From positions 328,880 through 392,879 of the forward strand of contig JAAHFN010000011.1 in the NCBI GenBank assembly GCA_010672965.1: 64,000 nucleotides of DNA, given 5' to 3'. The notes under the pieces are model-generated. The model was given only the letters and a program-made list of their open reading frames with translations. It had not been told where the DNA came from and did no database searches. The translations under genes were made by a program, and so were the position numbers. This DNA is from Oscillatoria sp. SIO1A7 (lineage in GTDB: Bacteria; Cyanobacteriota; Cyanobacteriia; Cyanobacteriales; Laspinemataceae). Numbering within the stretch: position 1 is the stretch's first letter; the number at the start of each line of letters is the position of its first letter. This document shows positions 36,504 through 46,194 of the stretch, piece by piece.

Positions 36504-37131
36504 TTATTCTATTCCTTACTATTCTTCTATTTTTTTTTGCTCTTAGTCTCTCGCCATTTATAGACCGAGCGAGCTAACGCTATTTTTTTTACGATAGTCT
36601 GGCATTGCGCACTATTATACCAAATATTTCGAGCGTGCTTTCTAAAGAAAACCCTAAGCTTTACAATTAGAGCGGCATTTTTACTAGGTTGTAGCTATCA
36701 AATTTGCATTTCCATTTTAAAAATTAAGACAATTTATCTTTTCTAACCCTTCTTACAACGACCTGTTTAGAAACCCATTTTCTTGAAGAAACCGGCTTTC
36801 TGGCTCCGGCTCCTCTCCTATTTAGGATTCTTATATCTATTTTTTGAAAATATAATTAATTGCTTTTTCTATTTACTTGCCAATCTATCAAAATATCTAC
36901 ATCAATTAATATTTGCTAAAATGCTTAAAATATTATTCTATTTATCTTAATTTTATTTCTATAAATTCGATTGCCGTTTATTGCTGTTACTGGGTAGCTG
37001 GCGATCGCCAACTACCTCTTGCAACTCTGAATATAGAGTAAATTAGTTTAAATTAAATAACGATGCCGTTCCACTTCATAACCTAAGCCCTACAAGTTAT
37101 TCCCCGTAGGGCTCCCATCTTGTACCTATGA
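36504..37131. other. 628-bp AT-rich intergenic region
   Basis: No gene is visible. The part next to the desaturase start (36520-36720) is AT-rich and likely includes its promoter. A degraded GAAACCC...GAAACCGGCTTTC repeat is at 36770-36802. Between 36830 and 36975 the sequence is very AT-rich, then it is unique to the stop of the dehydrogenase gene, with a possible weak hairpin CCCTACAAGTTATTCCCCGTAGGG at 37088-37111 that could terminate that gene. Confidence 0.5.
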
Positions 37132-38916
37132 CTAACTTGCTTTTTCTGAATGTGCCAACTGAAAAGGAATAATAGAGAATAGCTTATCTTGCTTGTATAG
37201 GTTCATAATTTCCTCAGCCACATTTTCTGTATAAGCTTCCGGTAGAGAATCCAGGGAAGGAGCCAATCCTTTCATTAATCTGTGCAAGCATAGAACCAGC
37301 CATTCTCCTCGGCTAAAAAATTCTCCCAAACCCTTCCTATTATAAAGCCAAATATGCAGGCAGGCGGAGGCCGCGTGCAAAGCGCAGTAATTTTTGGCCA
37401 TTTCAAATAGTTGTGGAGACTTGCTGAGCTTATAAGCTTCTGCACTTCCCAATTCACTTATAATGCTTTGTTGACTATCGATCGCTTTTATTATCTTGTG
37501 GGTTAGGCTAATTAAATGTTGCAGTATGTCTGCTGGTACTTCTGGAGATTCTTTTAACTCGTAAAGGCTAGATAGAGCTATTTGTATTCCTTGCACTATA
37601 TCGTCCCTACCCCGATTATACAAATCGAGTTTTTCTGGATCGAAATCTGGCAGTTTTTTTTCTAAACTAAATATAACTTCAAGGCTTTCTTTAATTTTAC
37701 GATATTCATTGGTATTGATTTGGGCACGATAGCTAGCCAGTTGCACTAGCTGAAGGTTAATCCCGTGTAGATTTACAGCGGTACTGCCGTCAAAAACCCC
37801 CACTATCGCATGGTCCCTGAGAATCTTTTGAAAAATTCCCCAGCAATGTTCCTCCCGCAAATAGTAGCGGGCACCCAGGATAGCCGAGAGGCGACGAATT
37901 AGGTCGTCAACGGTAGTGGGAACGAAATACTTAACTATCGCTGAGAACAAGCTCATCTGCTCCGTCGCCACATGGATGGCTCTAGCTGCCCCAATCGACA
38001 AGCAATCGCAAATCAAAATATCTACAAACGCATCCACCAAAGCATTGCGGGCGTGGGGAATATCCCAAACCGTACCGCCGTAGAGCTTCCTGTTAAAGAC
38101 AAAATTCAATGTCACCCGCAGTGCAGTATCTGCCTGACCCAGAGAGGGTGCCGCTCCAGCGTGGAGGGTACGAGTAATTTGGAATGCTTTCAAAATTAGT
38201 TCTAGCCCAGAACCCATCGAGCCAATCGGAGCTTCCGCAGGCACAAAGCTTTCTGCCAAACTGATGCCAGAGATGTTCGCTCCGCGCAGTCCGTGGGTTT
38301 TAATTTTAGGCAGGTGCAGATAAGACGAGGGAGCTAGAGCTTCTTTTTCCACCATAAACAAGGAAAAACCGCGAGGTCCGCCCTTGGGATTGGTTCTGGC
38401 AAATAGGGCTAGAGCTTTACTTCTACTAGCATTGCCAATTAACCATTTTTCCCCTGATAGCAGATATCCTCCCTCAACTGGTTCCGCTTTGGTCTCGTTG
38501 CTTAGGATATCGCTGCCGTGGTCTTTTTCTGTCAGACCAAAGGATATTTGTTCTCTATTTTTTATCCTTTGAGCCAGTGTTTTCTTTTGCTTTTCGGTCC
38601 CTGCTATCCAGATCGGAACTGCCCCAAGATAGGTACAGCCGTGGGCGATCGCTACCGTCAAGTCGCGTCTCGCAATGGTTCTAGCGATACTCAACATTTC
38701 CTCAAAGGATGTCAACTTACCGCCATAACCCACAGGAATGTAGTATTCATAAACCCCCCATTGGTTCAGGAGTTGGCAAATCTCCTCTGGATACTCGTCG
38801 CGCTCGTCCAAATCAATCGAATGTTTGAAGGAAAAGACGTTTTCTGGGTTTCCCGGATCCCCCAGATACTGTTCGAGCGCTTCAGCAGTGCCGTACTGTG
38901 CTAGTGAAAGCATCAA
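37132..38916 (-). CDS. Acyl-CoA dehydrogenase-like flavoprotein
   Basis: 594 aa, longer than housekeeping acyl-CoA dehydrogenases (about 380-400). The FAD/acyl-binding middle domain carries SFGLTEKDHGSD (125-136), LSGEKWLIGNA and KIKTHGLRGANISGI; the C-terminal helical domain carries NRKLYGGTVWDIPHARNAL. Where many members have YEGTNEI with the catalytic Glu, this one has VFDGSTAVNLHGI, so Asp376 would have to serve as base. A C-terminal extension of about 200 residues (helical) is present. Related genes occur in cyanobacterial lipopeptide clusters next to fatty acyl-AMP ligases. It probably oxidises an acyl chain bound to a carrier protein or CoA; the bond position is unknown. It lies 34 bp after the ligase gene, in one transcription unit. 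Confidence 0.85.
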   Translation of the reverse strand: MMLSLAQYGTAEALEQYLGDPGNPENVFSFKHSIDLDERDEYPEEICQLLNQWGVYEYYIPVGYGGKLTSFEEMLSIARTIARRDLTVAIAHGCTYLGAVPIWIAGTEKQKKTLAQRIKNREQISFGLTEKDHGSDILSNETKAEPVEGGYLLSGEKWLIGNASRSKALALFARTNPKGGPRGFSLFMVEKEALAPSSYLHLPKIKTHGLRGANISGISLAESFVPAEAPIGSMGSGLELILKAFQITRTLHAGAAPSLGQADTALRVTLNFVFNRKLYGGTVWDIPHARNALVDAFVDILICDCLSIGAARAIHVATEQMSLFSAIVKYFVPTTVDDLIRRLSAILGARYYLREEHCWGIFQKILRDHAIVGVFDGSTAVNLHGINLQLVQLASYRAQINTNEYRKIKESLEVIFSLEKKLPDFDPEKLDLYNRGRDDIVQGIQIALSSLYELKESPEVPADILQHLISLTHKIIKAIDSQQSIISELGSAEAYKLSKSPQLFEMAKNYCALHAASACLHIWLYNRKGLGEFFSRGEWLVLCLHRLMKGLAPSLDSLPEAYTENVAEEIMNLYKQDKLFSIIPFQLAHSEKAS

Positions 38917-38950
38917 AAAAAAACTCCCTAATCTACCCCTGGATCCTAAT

Positions 38951-40756
38951 TCAGTTTGCTACGACCTCTAAAGTTCCGGCCAGAAAACCCGCCCGACAGG
39001 CTAGGCGCTGGATCTTACCGCTAGAAGTCTTGGGAATGCTTCCCGGCTTTAATAGCAGCGCAGCATATATCTGCAGATCGTGATTTTGTGACACCGAACG
39101 CCGGATAGATTGTATCACCTCCTCCACAACTAGCGAAGGGGACGCATTAGAAGGACCTTGCACTTTTGGCATAGTTTTAATCTGCGTCCGATAGCGTCTT
39201 TCTATCTCAGCTACAACAACCAACCTTTCCTCTCCCGAGACATCCACAGAAAATGCTGCAGTAGAACTTGGACCTACTAAATGATGACATTCTTCTACTG
39301 TCCTTTCAATATCCTGGGGATAGTGGTTGCGTCCGTTAATCACGATTAAATCTTTAAGGCGACCCGTAACAAACAACTCGCCATCAGACAAGAAACCCAA
39401 ATCCCCCGAGCGCATAAATGGCCCAGTAGATATGCCCTTGCCCGCACTGGCATTTTGGCAATTGTCCGCCAGATAGGCTCGGAAAGCCCGTTCCGTTTCC
39501 TCTGGGTTTTGCCAATAACCCCGAGCCACGCTCGGACCCTTCACCCAGATTTCGCCCACTTCTCCATTCGGCAATAGTTGTCTTGTTTCGGGATTGACGA
39601 TCGCGATCGATTGGTCTGGCAGGCTTTGACCGCAACTAGCTAGGGTTCGAGCATCATCATCATTAGCATCCGCTACAATTGCCTTATTTTGCAAAAGCGC
39701 ATTTTCCCGAAATGTTTTTAAAACTGGTTCGGCGGTTTTGAGACCTCCAGAAACAATCAAAGTCGCTTCCGCCATACCGTAGCAGGGATAAAACGCGGAA
39801 CGGCGAAAACCACAAGCTTCAAATTTGCTAGCAAAACGCTCTAGAGTTTCCGAATTAATCGGCTCTGCACCATTAAAGGCAACCTCCCAACTGCTCAGAT
39901 CCAGGGTAGAAAGCTTTTCGGGAGTTATCTTGCGGACGCAAAATTCATAAGCAAAGTTAGGACCTCCACTGGTTGTCCCTCGATAGCGAGAAATCCCCTG
40001 CAACCAGCGCAGGGGATTTTGCAGAAACGCTAGGGGGGACATGAGAATAACTGGAAAACCTCCATAGAGCGGTTCCAGCACGCCGCCGATCAATCCCATG
40101 TCGTGGTAGGGAGGTAGCCAAATGACTCCTAGGCTGTTGGCATTGTGCTGGAAACAGCGATGGATGGATTTCAAGTTATGGAGCAGATTGCTATGGGCGA
40201 TAGTTACTCCCTTTGGGGCAGCAGTAGAGCCAGAAGTGTACTGTAGAAAAGCCACGCTATTGCCGTCTTGAAAGGGCTCTAGCCATTGGGAAGCAATGTT
40301 CTCGCTAATGCTATCGGTCGCCAGCCACTTTAGTGTTTCCAGTTCTGGAGCATCTGCAGTGCGCCGTTTGAGATTGGACAATATGGATTCGTTTGTTAGA
40401 GCCAATGTTGCCTGGGATGAGGCGATAATTGCCTGGAGCCGGGATAGGGAGCGGTTCGGTCTGGGTGGATAAGCGGGAACTGCTACAATTCCAGCATATA
40501 GACAGGCAAAAAATACGATGATGTATTCTAAGCCGGCGGGGTAGAGCAGGAGGGCTTGCTCTCCTGGGGCAGCCAGAGATTGGAGATGAGCGGCGATCGC
40601 TCGCGCTAGGAAATCTAACTCTCCATAGCTCAGGCTATTTTTTTCTGACTCTCCATCTACCAAAAATGTATATCCTATTTGCTCGGGCTGGCTCTCGGCT
40701 CTGTAGCGTAGAAGCTCGACAATAGTTTCTGCTTTAGGTTCTTTAAATTCTTTCAT
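38951..40756 (-). CDS. Fatty acyl-AMP ligase (FAAL) 1
   Basis: 601 aa, ANL superfamily. It activates a fatty acid with ATP and passes the acyl adenylate to a carrier protein. A3 motif LQYTSGSTAAPKG (about 168-180), the FAAL-typical WLPPYHDMGLIGG and TTSGGPNFAYEFC, AMP-binding YGMAEAT, SGDLGFL, and the C-terminal lysine in PKTSSGKIQR (about residue 582). The length and the HDMGL and GPNFAY signature fit FAAL rather than acyl-CoA synthetase. Likely partner: the carrier protein at 34620-35171. Start ATG at 40756. First gene of a pair with the dehydrogenase. Confidence 0.92.
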   Translation of the reverse strand: MKEFKEPKAETIVELLRYRAESQPEQIGYTFLVDGESEKNSLSYGELDFLARAIAAHLQSLAAPGEQALLLYPAGLEYIIVFFACLYAGIVAVPAYPPRPNRSLSRLQAIIASSQATLALTNESILSNLKRRTADAPELETLKWLATDSISENIASQWLEPFQDGNSVAFLQYTSGSTAAPKGVTIAHSNLLHNLKSIHRCFQHNANSLGVIWLPPYHDMGLIGGVLEPLYGGFPVILMSPLAFLQNPLRWLQGISRYRGTTSGGPNFAYEFCVRKITPEKLSTLDLSSWEVAFNGAEPINSETLERFASKFEACGFRRSAFYPCYGMAEATLIVSGGLKTAEPVLKTFRENALLQNKAIVADANDDDARTLASCGQSLPDQSIAIVNPETRQLLPNGEVGEIWVKGPSVARGYWQNPEETERAFRAYLADNCQNASAGKGISTGPFMRSGDLGFLSDGELFVTGRLKDLIVINGRNHYPQDIERTVEECHHLVGPSSTAAFSVDVSGEERLVVVAEIERRYRTQIKTMPKVQGPSNASPSLVVEEVIQSIRRSVSQNHDLQIYAALLLKPGSIPKTSSGKIQRLACRAGFLAGTLEVVAN

Positions 40757-41292
40757 TCAATAGCTGATTAATTCTCTCTTTTTTCAGATATTATTTTTCT
40801 TATCGGCGATTGACTATTAAGCCTTTCTATTTATATAATGCCAGTGCTTAGACCTTATCTTTGGTCTATCCTAGCCAAGCCATTCGGGAGCATTTCACTT
40901 TTGTAAAAAGTAGCCCGCCCGAAAGGGCTAAGTTTTGTTTAGCCGCGCCAGCCGCTTTTCGGCTCCGTGCAAAATCGAAATGCTCCCAGCCATTCTCCTC
41001 TTAGGCTTAGGATAAGATGCCCGATCGCTTTGCTTAATGCTGCCATTTTTGGCGATCGCAGAAAGTAAAAAAGTAAATACGGATACATTTCAACGTCTGC
41101 CGTTAGCTTTTCACTCGCCTGCAAACTATCGAGACTTTGCTTGGTTAGCCTTCTTATGACAAAAACACTTTAGCTTGACAGGCGCTTTGTTTATCTAGCC
41201 CTACCCTTAAGGGCAGGGCTTACAGGCCAATACCATTAAAATTATCGACAGCCGCTAGCTATGGGTTTTGATTTTCGTTATAAAAATCTATC
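40757..41292. other. Spacer with an inverted-repeat element
   Basis: An element at 40886-40987 has ends GGGAGCATTTCACTTTTG and CAAAATCGAAATGCTCCC and an inner pair GCCCGCCCGAAAGGGC / GCCGCTTTTCGGC. The 100 bp next to the FAAL start is AT-rich and should hold its promoter. Further right there is a short CCCTACCCTTAAGGGCAGGGC hairpin (41199-41219), on the minus strand downstream of the hydroxylase gene and possibly its terminator. No gene is seen. Confidence 0.6.
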
Positions 41293-41940
41293 TTACCGCC
41301 ACTTAAGCTGTAAATGACCGCGAACTGGTTCCCTTTGTTCCTCTTGACTCAGCCATTCCACTAGATAGTAAGTCCCAAAAACCCTATCCCACCAGTCCAC
41401 GCCTAAGCCAAAATTGTAGTGCCATTGGTTGTATTTGTGATGAACGTAGTGAACGGGCATCTTCATCCAGAAACAGGCTCTAGGATTTTCGTGCTGGAGC
41501 TGGTGGGCGTATGCTGCAAAGGCTGCATAACATAAAGTACCCATAAACCAACAAATACCAATTTCAATCGAAAATAAAAAACCAATCGACAGGAGAACAA
41601 AGCCGCCTTTTACATAGTCTGAAAACTCTCCAAATACCCCTTGACCTTCATTGCGGCGGTGATGTTCGTGGTGAACCTTGCCAATGGTAGGGAAGATTCG
41701 TCTAACAGGATGCTTTGGGGGAACGTGCATCAGGCGATGCATCCAGTATTCAAGAAAGCTAGAAAAGACAAAAGCGCCCACAAACAAGGCGATTTCTATC
41801 CCAATATTTGCCAATAGCACGCTAGTTTCCTCCTCGATATTTTTTGCAGTTGGTTTTCCAGTTTTATCCCCAAGGGCGATCGCTTTTTTAGCCAATTGTA
41901 GGCATCGGGCTCGGGCTTTTGCTCTAGGGCAGGCAAGCAC
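41293..41940 (-). CDS. Fatty acid hydroxylase/sterol desaturase superfamily protein
   Basis: 215 aa, membrane di-iron enzyme. Histidine clusters: EYWMHRLMH (about 64-72), KVHHEHHRRNEG (about 88-99), YAHQLQHENP, and HYVHHKYNQWHYNFG (about 168-182), the set expected for the PF04116 hydroxylase fold. Two to three membrane helices separate them. Members hydroxylate acyl chains, sphingoid bases or carotenoid rings. The position in a lipid locus with a KDSR-type reductase makes chain or long-chain-base hydroxylation the best guess; beta-carotene hydroxylase (CrtZ/CrtR) is less likely from the sequence. The first about 35 residues look unlike the family, so the true start may be further in. Confidence 0.85.
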   Translation of the reverse strand: MLACPRAKARARCLQLAKKAIALGDKTGKPTAKNIEEETSVLLANIGIEIALFVGAFVFSSFLEYWMHRLMHVPPKHPVRRIFPTIGKVHHEHHRRNEGQGVFGEFSDYVKGGFVLLSIGFLFSIEIGICWFMGTLCYAAFAAYAHQLQHENPRACFWMKMPVHYVHHKYNQWHYNFGLGVDWWDRVFGTYYLVEWLSQEEQREPVRGHLQLKWR

Positions 41941-42373
41941 CCAGGCTTGTTGCCATTCTTCGAGCAGACTGCCCTAAGATCGGCGATCGCAAAGGTCGCT
42001 TATAAGTATATATGCTAAATTGCCAAAAACCCCCTCGGCCAAAAATGAGTTTGGGATGAGAATCAATTTATATCCAGGCAAGCTTTACGACGGGCAATCA
42101 ACCCACCATCCTTCAAGTTTGGCACTTGCGCTTTCTCCCCAGATGAACTGCTATCAATAGCGTTGGCTGTGCGGTTAACCCCCTACGAATAGCGCCGGTG
42201 CCTAAGTCCTAAAGTTGCTAGCTACCTACTGGCATTCTCTGTCTCCGAGCGATCGCATTACAGACCTTTCCGCTAAACGCAGCGGACTAGCGCGCGTTAT
42301 AGCCTTTAATTCATCTCGGTCGGGAAAACTGTTTTTATATATACAGTTGAACCCAGTTAACCGAAAAATTTAA
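41941..42373. other. Unique spacer upstream of the hydroxylase gene
   Basis: No credible gene. It holds AT-rich stretches near 42000 (TATAAGTATATATGCTAAATTG, a possible promoter region for the hydroxylase) and a stretch around 42240-42330 with GC-rich sequence and HIP1 octamers. Nothing else recognised. Confidence 0.4.
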
Positions 42374-42484
42374 TATAGCAGTAAGCTATTAGCTGTCACT
42401 GTTCAGCAGTCAGCTAAAGTCCTGCCATACGCACTCATGAGCGTTTTGATTCCTGTCAAACACCTTAATCGGTAGTGCTATATA
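42374..42484. repeat. About 110-bp dispersed repeat, copy 2 (inverse of 9858-9968)
   Basis: TATAGCAGTAAGCTATTAGC through CAGCTAAAGTCCTGCCA to CACCTTAATCGGTAGTGCTATA. Its reverse complement matches the copy at 9858-9968 along the whole length with scattered differences. A truncated end (ATTAAGGTGTTTGACTATA) follows at 42496-42514, then AGAGCTG units at 42610-42645 before the FAAL 2 stop. Confidence 0.8.
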
Positions 42485-42646
42485 TACCACTACGCATTAA
42501 GGTGTTTGACTATACGACTATCGTTCCGCAGGGCTCGATCTGCCTTACTCATCGTGCTGCTGTTAGCGCAGCCGTAGCTCTTCGGACATAAGCTGACGCA
42601 CCGACTGCTCAGAGCTGAAAGCTGAGAGCTGAGAGCTGAGAGCTTT

Positions 42647-44488
42647 TTATGACTGCGAAACTTCCTTCGCTGGTATCAATCGTTCTAAAACCCCACCAAT
42701 ATCAACGCTTGGGTTTTGCCACCGAGCTACTACATTGAGGCTTCCATCCAAAAACTTAGTCCGACAGGCATGGCGTTGAACTTTACCGCTAGATGTTTTG
42801 GGAATGCTACCCGTCTTAATTAGTAACACCGCATAGGTTTCCAGTTCGTGCTGCTGGGCGATCGCCGAGCGGATAGCTTCTATTGTTTCCTCCGCATTCA
42901 GCTTCTTGAGATAAGCGCGCTCTACCTCTTGCACTATTACCAGCCGTTCTTCTTCTTCTGCTTCCACTGCAAAAGCCGCGCTAGCTCCCGGACGCAATGC
43001 CGGATGGCTCTGTTCCACAGTCATTTCAATGTTTTGGGGATATTGATTGCGTCCCCAAATAATAATCATGTCCTTGAGACGCCCTGCTATAAACAACTCG
43101 CCATCGGCCCAGAAGCCAAAGTCCCCGGTGCGCAGAAATGGTCCATCGCCAGTATCCGCTAGATAACCGTTGAATGTCCGTTTTGTCTCTTCCGGTTGAT
43201 TCCAATAACCCTTACCCACACTCGAACCAGATACCCAAATTTCGCCAATGCGATCGCTCGGGCAAATAGTTAAAGTATCCGGATCGACAATAAGAATTTC
43301 CTGCCCCAACCATCCCCGACCGCAGCTTACAATCGCCCTCGCCCCTTTCCCCGGCTCCGCTGGCACCACCCGGTTTTGCTCCAGGGCTAGCTCCTCTACA
43401 TATTTAATGGCGGGGGGGTCATCTTTGAGACCGCCAGAAACCAATAAAGTGGTCTCGGCCATCCCATAACAGGGATAAAATGCCGAATGGCGAAAGCCAC
43501 AAGCTTTGTAAGCGATCGCAAACTGCTCTAGAGTTTTAGCTCGGACGGGTTCGGCTCCAGAGAAAGCCACTTCCCAACTGCTCAGATCTAGAGTTTCTAG
43601 CAGTTCCGGCGTTGCCTTGCGAGCGCACAAGTCATAGGCAAAATTTGGGCCGCCGCTAGTAGTAGCTTTGTAGCGAGAAATAGCCTTCAGCCAGCTAAGA
43701 GGCTTTTGCAAAAATGTCATCGGCGACATGAGCGCAACTGGAAATCCGCCATAGAGGGGCTGGATTATTCCGCCAATTAACCCCATATCGTGGTATGCCG
43801 GTAACCAGATTACTCCTTGGCTATTGGTGCTATGGCCGAAACACTTATATATTTGAGCTGAATTATGTAGGATGTTTTCATGGGTGACTATCACCCCTTT
43901 GGGGTTCCCCGTCGATCCGGAAGTGTATTGGAGAAATGCTAGATAGTCTTTGTTTAGATCGGGTTCTTGCCATTCTTCAGCCAAAGAACTCGGTATGCTA
44001 TCGGTGGCTAGTTTTTGGCATTCTGCCAATCCCGTATTTTCCGGCCATTTTCCCTCTAAGTTTGCTAATAATGCTTTCGTGGCGAGGACAAACTTTGCCT
44101 GACAAGAAGCCGCCCGCGCTTCAAAGCCGGATAAAGACTGATTGGGCCGGGGTGGATAGGTCGTAACTGCCGTGACTCCGGCATACAGACATCCAAAAAA
44201 GCCAGCTACAAATTCTAGCCCTTGGGAGAAGGGATAGATCAGCAAGGCACGCTCGCCAGCAGCACCTAGGTTCTGAAGCTGAGCGGCGATCGCCCGCGCT
44301 TGCCGATCTAACTCTTGATAGGTCAAGCTTGCTTTGACTGTTTCTCCGTCTTCCCCTAAAAAGCTATAGCCAATTTTGTCAGGCTCGCTCGTAGCTCTGT
44401 CCCGCAGCAGGCTTACTATTGTTGAATAATTAGGCATTCTATTATATTCCCGATCGGAAGGTTTCTGGCTTTTATACTGGCTTAGCAT
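42647..44488 (-). CDS. Fatty acyl-AMP ligase (FAAL) 2
   Basis: 613 aa, closely related to FAAL 1 over its whole length. A3 motif LQYTSGSTGNPKG (about 184-196), WLPAYHDMGLIGG, TTSGGPNFAYDLC, YGMAETT, TGDFGFWADGE and the C-terminal PKTSSGKVQR lysine. All catalytic parts are intact, so it should be an active acyl adenylating enzyme. The ATG at 44488 adds 17 residues before MPNYSTIVSLL, which lines up with the N-terminus of FAAL 1; the internal ATG at 44437 may be the true start. Two ligases in one locus suggest two chains of different length or two carrier proteins. Confidence 0.9.
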   Translation of the reverse strand: MLSQYKSQKPSDREYNRMPNYSTIVSLLRDRATSEPDKIGYSFLGEDGETVKASLTYQELDRQARAIAAQLQNLGAAGERALLIYPFSQGLEFVAGFFGCLYAGVTAVTTYPPRPNQSLSGFEARAASCQAKFVLATKALLANLEGKWPENTGLAECQKLATDSIPSSLAEEWQEPDLNKDYLAFLQYTSGSTGNPKGVIVTHENILHNSAQIYKCFGHSTNSQGVIWLPAYHDMGLIGGIIQPLYGGFPVALMSPMTFLQKPLSWLKAISRYKATTSGGPNFAYDLCARKATPELLETLDLSSWEVAFSGAEPVRAKTLEQFAIAYKACGFRHSAFYPCYGMAETTLLVSGGLKDDPPAIKYVEELALEQNRVVPAEPGKGARAIVSCGRGWLGQEILIVDPDTLTICPSDRIGEIWVSGSSVGKGYWNQPEETKRTFNGYLADTGDGPFLRTGDFGFWADGELFIAGRLKDMIIIWGRNQYPQNIEMTVEQSHPALRPGASAAFAVEAEEEERLVIVQEVERAYLKKLNAEETIEAIRSAIAQQHELETYAVLLIKTGSIPKTSSGKVQRHACRTKFLDGSLNVVARWQNPSVDIGGVLERLIPAKEVSQS

Positions 44489-44795
44489 TACCAGCTCGGC
44501 TATTATAACAGTAAGCCGATCGGCTTTCAGCAGTCAGCTTTCAGCACAAGCATTGCCGTTACTAGCTTTTGCGAAAACTCTTCTAACCTTAATATATAAC
44601 AGCTTAGGGATGCTTGACCTAAATCAAAGATCGGCTATTGCCTCTAATATAAGAAACAATTTTTTTTGAACCCCCGGTTTTCTGGTTTTTCTGGCGGAGG
44701 TTTGGAGCTTCAAAGATGTTTTGTCATCTTACAATCCAATTACAACGACTGCTATAAAACTCAAAACTCTCAATCTGAAACCTCAAAAATAAAAA
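44489..44795. other. Spacer between FAAL 2 and the Uma2 gene
   Basis: Holds ACAGTAAGCCGATCGGCTTTCAGCAGTC and TTTCAGCACAAGCATTGCC repeats (44508-44548; compare 2880-2910), a degraded GAAAC...GGTTTTCTGG repeat at 44652-44690 and CTCAAAACTCTCAA units at 44758-44775. No gene seen. Confidence 0.55.
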
Positions 44796-45419
44796 TTAAA
44801 TTTGCAAGACCTGCGCTGCAGTCAGCTCCGATTCTTGTCCCAATTCCGATAAAAAAGGAGAAACTATAGCGGCATCCCCGGTAAATACTGACTCTTCATA
44901 TAGTCCTGCTACCAAACTAAATACTGTAACTTTTTGCTGGATGGGATCGACTATCCAATAATACTCGGCGATTTCTCGCGCTTGGTATTGAGATCGCTTG
45001 TAGCGATAATCTCGTTGTTCGCTTTTGCCTCCGGGGCTGACGACCTCTACTACCAATTGCGGCGGCGGCATATCGAGCATTACGATGGAACGAGTCGCCC
45101 CCTGCATTGCTTGCGCTAATTCCTCTGTCAGCACCATCAAATCTGGAATCCTTACCGTTGGCCGCATCCCGCTCGTTGCCACTTCTGTTTTTTCAGTCAG
45201 CCGGTAAAATGGAATCCCCAATTGTAGAAAATAGGCAATCAAAAAAATAGCAATACGCCGATTTATCTCGCTTTCACTTGGCATTAATAGCAATCTCCCG
45301 TTTTCTAGCTCGTAGCGAGCGTCAGTACCGTCATCATAATCGAGAAACTCCTGCAAAGACATTATTGCAGATGTCTCATTTGCATCTAGCTGCATGAGTG
45401 CATTAGTCATGGCTTTCAT
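44796..45419 (-). CDS. Uma2 family (DUF820) PD-(D/E)XK endonuclease-like protein
   Basis: 207 aa. This family is greatly expanded in filamentous cyanobacteria. The N-terminal part SLQEFLDYDDGTDARYELENGRL is the family entry motif; the nuclease core reads RIPDLMVL (PD), then PPPQLVVEVVSPGG (E-x-V in place of E-x-K) and YRYKRSQYQAREIAEYYWIVDP. Cellular role unknown; a DNA nuclease fold is established for the family by structure. Standalone gene. ATG at 45419 (or codon 4, MTNALMQ). Confidence 0.9.
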   Translation of the reverse strand: MKAMTNALMQLDANETSAIMSLQEFLDYDDGTDARYELENGRLLLMPSESEINRRIAIFLIAYFLQLGIPFYRLTEKTEVATSGMRPTVRIPDLMVLTEELAQAMQGATRSIVMLDMPPPQLVVEVVSPGGKSEQRDYRYKRSQYQAREIAEYYWIVDPIQQKVTVFSLVAGLYEESVFTGDAAIVSPFLSELGQESELTAAQVLQI

Positions 45420-45839
45420 TCCTCTAGTATGGTTTTTCTCATTTTAGCCAGGATTCCTGCTGCGATCGCTCTATTTTACAAATACGCCATTCATTTGCGA
45501 AACTTACTTATAAATGGGGTTTCTGATAGTCTGTCAATGTAGTTTTGCAATTTTTTTTTCCGATCCCCCATCCCTAACCCCTCTCCGGAAGATATGGCGA
45601 ATAGTGGCTATGAATCCCTATTATTGGGACCTTTTTAATCGACCTAGGGAAAAGCTACGCGATAGCACGATTTTCCGTGCTTGTCCATAGGGGCAGATGT
45701 TTCTCTGACAGCTTAATTAGGGGGTCACAGCCACCATTCGCCAGCAGTATTCGCCAGGGGACGGAAACTCGATCTGTATTGATCTGTATTGATTCACCTG
45801 ATACACTTTAGGATAAGGGTTTAATATGGAGGTTTTTTT
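45420..45839. other. Spacer upstream of Uma2 gene and small ORF
   Basis: Mostly unique sequence with an AT-rich stretch near 45545-45560 and a CCCCATCCCTAACCCCTCTCC motif (45566-45586). No gene, no clear RNA structure. Confidence 0.4.
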
Positions 45840-46022
45840 ATGGCTGGTGGTGGTACTGGTCCTGGTACTGGTTTCGAGAGTAACTCAAACTCTGTAGACA
45901 TAACAGATGCAATAGGTAGGTTCGTTCATAAATTGAAACAAGTTTTTGTTGGATCCCATCAAATCCCCTTGCGCAAGGAGGGGAGGGGAGTGCCCAATGC
46001 CCGATCCCCATTTATCAAATAG
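45840..46022 (+). CDS. Possible small protein, doubtful
   Basis: 60 aa, MAGGGTGPGTGFESNSNSVD then ITDAIGRFVHKLKQ. A GGAGG ribosome site lies 7 bases upstream (ATGGAGGTTTTTTT). The first about 36 residues could be a genuine coding start; after about 45950 the frame runs into a common intergenic repeat (CCCCTTGCGCAAGGAGGGGAGGGG) and may have been truncated by it. Not recognised. It may be the remaining 5-prime end of a lost gene. Confidence 0.35.
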   Translation: MAGGGTGPGTGFESNSNSVDITDAIGRFVHKLKQVFVGSHQIPLRKEGRGVPNARSPFIK

Positions 46023-46084
46023 ATGAAGTTTCTAAAATAGAGCGATCGCTATAATGTTCAATTTTTCAAATATGTTTCAATATA

Positions 46085-46174
46085 GTCAATAATTGTAGGG
46101 GCGGTGCCCCCGTGCCCGCCCCAGACCAATCGAATCGGGGCGGGCACGGGGGCACCGCCCCTACAATTATTGAC
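46085..46174. repeat. Perfect 38-bp-stem palindrome
   Basis: The arms 46085-46122 and 46137-46174 are exact reverse complements (GTCAATAATTGTAGGGGCGG... and ...CCGCCCCTACAATTATTGAC) around a 14-nt loop AGACCAATCGAATC. The inner part is the same as the core of the family 1 element at 30936-31069. No ORF. Confidence 0.95.
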
Positions 46175-46194
46175 CGGACGGAACATAGTCTGAT

